Made by a program: the position numbers and the translations under genes. The notes under the pieces are model-generated. The model did not search any database. It had not been told where the DNA came from and saw only the letters and a list, made by a program, of their open reading frames with translations. Shown in pieces: positions 63,827 through 64,000 of a stretch of 64,000 nucleotides of DNA. The stretch is from the NCBI RefSeq assembly GCF_029227915.1, contig NC_079878.1, forward strand, positions 34,561,501 to 34,625,500, given 5' to 3'. This stretch comes from Hydractinia symbiolongicarpus (Eukaryota > Cnidaria > Hydrozoa > Anthoathecata > Hydractiniidae). How positions within the stretch are numbered: the stretch's first letter is position 1; each line of letters starts with the position of its first letter.

Positions 63827-64000
63827 TCCCACAGTCAATCGTTTCACTGTTAAAAGCGATGCAACCTAGTAATATCATAAAAATATCGCTAAATACATGT
63901 TGGTACGAATATGTGACCCAACCGTTGTAACTCAAACGGACTGACACCGTTAGAAAGTCAATGAAATGTAGTTTTTGAAACTGTCGCTATTTCTTCAGCT
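63827..64000. repeat. Partial monomer at the window end
   Basis: The first 174 bp of a unit of the ATATCATAAAAATATCG type are cut after TTTCTTCAGCT. As far as it goes it follows the unit at 58601 (ACCGTTAGAAAG, CAGCT) rather than the hybrid at 61961. Confidence 0.9.

Larger units (their letters stand above)
1..64000. repeat. Satellite DNA array, about 373-bp monomer, 174 head-to-tail units
   Basis: Every part of the window aligns to one unit. Each unit opens with TCCCACAGTCAATCG (or a near variant) and recurs at 372 or 373 bp in the great majority of cases; exceptions are 168, 253, 335, 362-363, 368, 370-371 and 374-375 bp. All units lie in the same orientation with no spacer. A hand count on one typical unit gives about 38% G+C and 17 CpG. 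Nothing in the array encodes a protein or structured RNA gene that I recognise. A length of about 373 bp is close to two nucleosome repeats, as in many centromeric and pericentromeric satellites; a heterochromatic role is inference. I do not recognise the family by name. Near-identical neighbouring copies mean collapse or expansion during assembly cannot be excluded. Confidence 0.97.
42770..64000. repeat. Right subfamily domain of the array (58 units)
   Basis: Unit starts: 42770, 43143, 43516, 43889, 44261, 44636, 44804, 45177, 45550, 45923, 46295, 46668, 47041, 47414, 47787, 48159, 48531, 48904, 49276, 49649, 50022, 50397, 50769, 51142, 51514, 51887, 52259, 52634, 53007, 53380, 53752, 54125, 54498, 54871, 55244, 55617, 55990, 56363, 56735, 57108, 57481, 57854, 58227, 58601, 58973, 59346, 59719, 60094, 60467, 60840, 61214, 61587, 61961, 62334, 62707, 63080, 63453, 63827. 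Diagnostic variants not found to the left are GATAAATGTCGC with GAAGTGTAG and GAAACAGTCTC, and GGAGTGAAAAGG with ATCTTAATTCT. AATCTCACTTTTTCAATG units begin at about 42617, one unit earlier. No gene or unique sequence. Confidence 0.78.
60467..64000. repeat. Five-monomer higher-order repeat, tandem copies, period 1,867 bp
   Basis: Copy 1 is 60467-62333; copy 2 starts at 62334 and is cut by the window end after 1,667 bp. Unit starts differ by 1,866-1,867 bp throughout (60467/62334, 60840/62707, 61214/63080, 61587/63453, 61961/63827). Differences are few: GTTATAAAAGTC against GTTAGAAAGTC, GCATCTC or TCATCTC against TCATGTC, and CCCAACTGTTG against CCCAACCGTTG. It probably continues to the right. 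Confidence 0.9.

Noticed and set aside
1-64000. CRISPR array
   Set aside because: Repeats are about 373 bp and contiguous, with no alternation of short repeats and unique spacers.
1-64000. CENP-B box (TTCGNNNNANNCGGG)
   Set aside because: I looked on both strands. The nearest words, such as GATTCGTCCCACATTAA and GCGCCCGATAACGG, lack required positions.
1-64000. tRNA or rRNA genes (5S-type tandem array considered because of the unit length)
   Set aside because: No 5S rRNA internal promoter words, no tRNA A/B boxes or cloverleaf, and no T-run terminator at a fixed place in all units.
1-64000. Transposon-derived tandem repeat
   Set aside because: No terminal inverted repeats, target-site duplications, poly-A tails, LTRs or coding remnants; units abut directly throughout.
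1-64000. Telomeric or simple-sequence repeats
   Set aside because: No TTAGG/TTAGGG-type arrays or microsatellites; the longest simple runs are A or T tracts of about eight to nine bases inside monomers.
1-64000. Drosophila 359-bp (1.688) or beetle 360-bp satellite, suggested by similar unit length
   Set aside because: Length alone is not evidence, and I see no shared sequence with what I recall of those families. A database search of a consensus would settle it.

Overview
The window is one uninterrupted eukaryotic satellite DNA array. All 64,000 bases are head-to-tail copies, in one orientation, of a single A+T-rich monomer of about 372-373 bp. I count 174 units: 173 closed plus a final one cut by the window end. 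Both edges fall inside the array, so it continues on both sides. I found no gene, RNA gene, transposon, CRISPR array, unique spacer or inversion. The open frames present (longest 86 codons) are chance frames of the repeat and reappear wherever a monomer variant is copied.

The organism cannot be named from the sequence. A head-to-tail array with a roughly two-nucleosome unit and nested higher-order duplications points to constitutive heterochromatin (centromeric, pericentromeric or subtelomeric) of a eukaryote. A hand count on one typical unit gives about 38% G+C and 17 CpG against about 14 expected. CpG is therefore not depleted, which argues against vertebrate-type methylated DNA and fits many invertebrates. 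This is inference only.

Layout by monomer variants: a left domain (about 1-13.7 kb) has AAATTGTT-type and AAAACCGATGC-type units. A middle domain (about 13.7-42.8 kb) has GGACGTGCACC-type, TAGCCCCACAG-type and GATTTATTCATC-type units. A right domain (about 42.8-64 kb) is defined by GAAACAGTCTC and GATAAATGTCGC units, neither of which I found further left. The array is a patchwork of local tandem duplications of 1, 2, 3, 4, 5, 6, 8 and 9 monomers, plus copies of multi-monomer blocks 9-19 kb apart. No single higher-order period runs through it.

The most interesting material is the record of recombination. One 120-bp internal deletion with the same junction occurs in three units (33070, 33696, 36556), while the duplicate of the first is intact at 35810. 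A dimer duplication is nested within a tetramer duplication (48.9-52.6 kb). A fresh five-monomer expansion runs to the right edge. Several hybrid units switch variant near monomer positions 85-175, which hold short hairpins. I see no sign of a novel encoded system; the interest is in satellite evolution and possible chromatin function.
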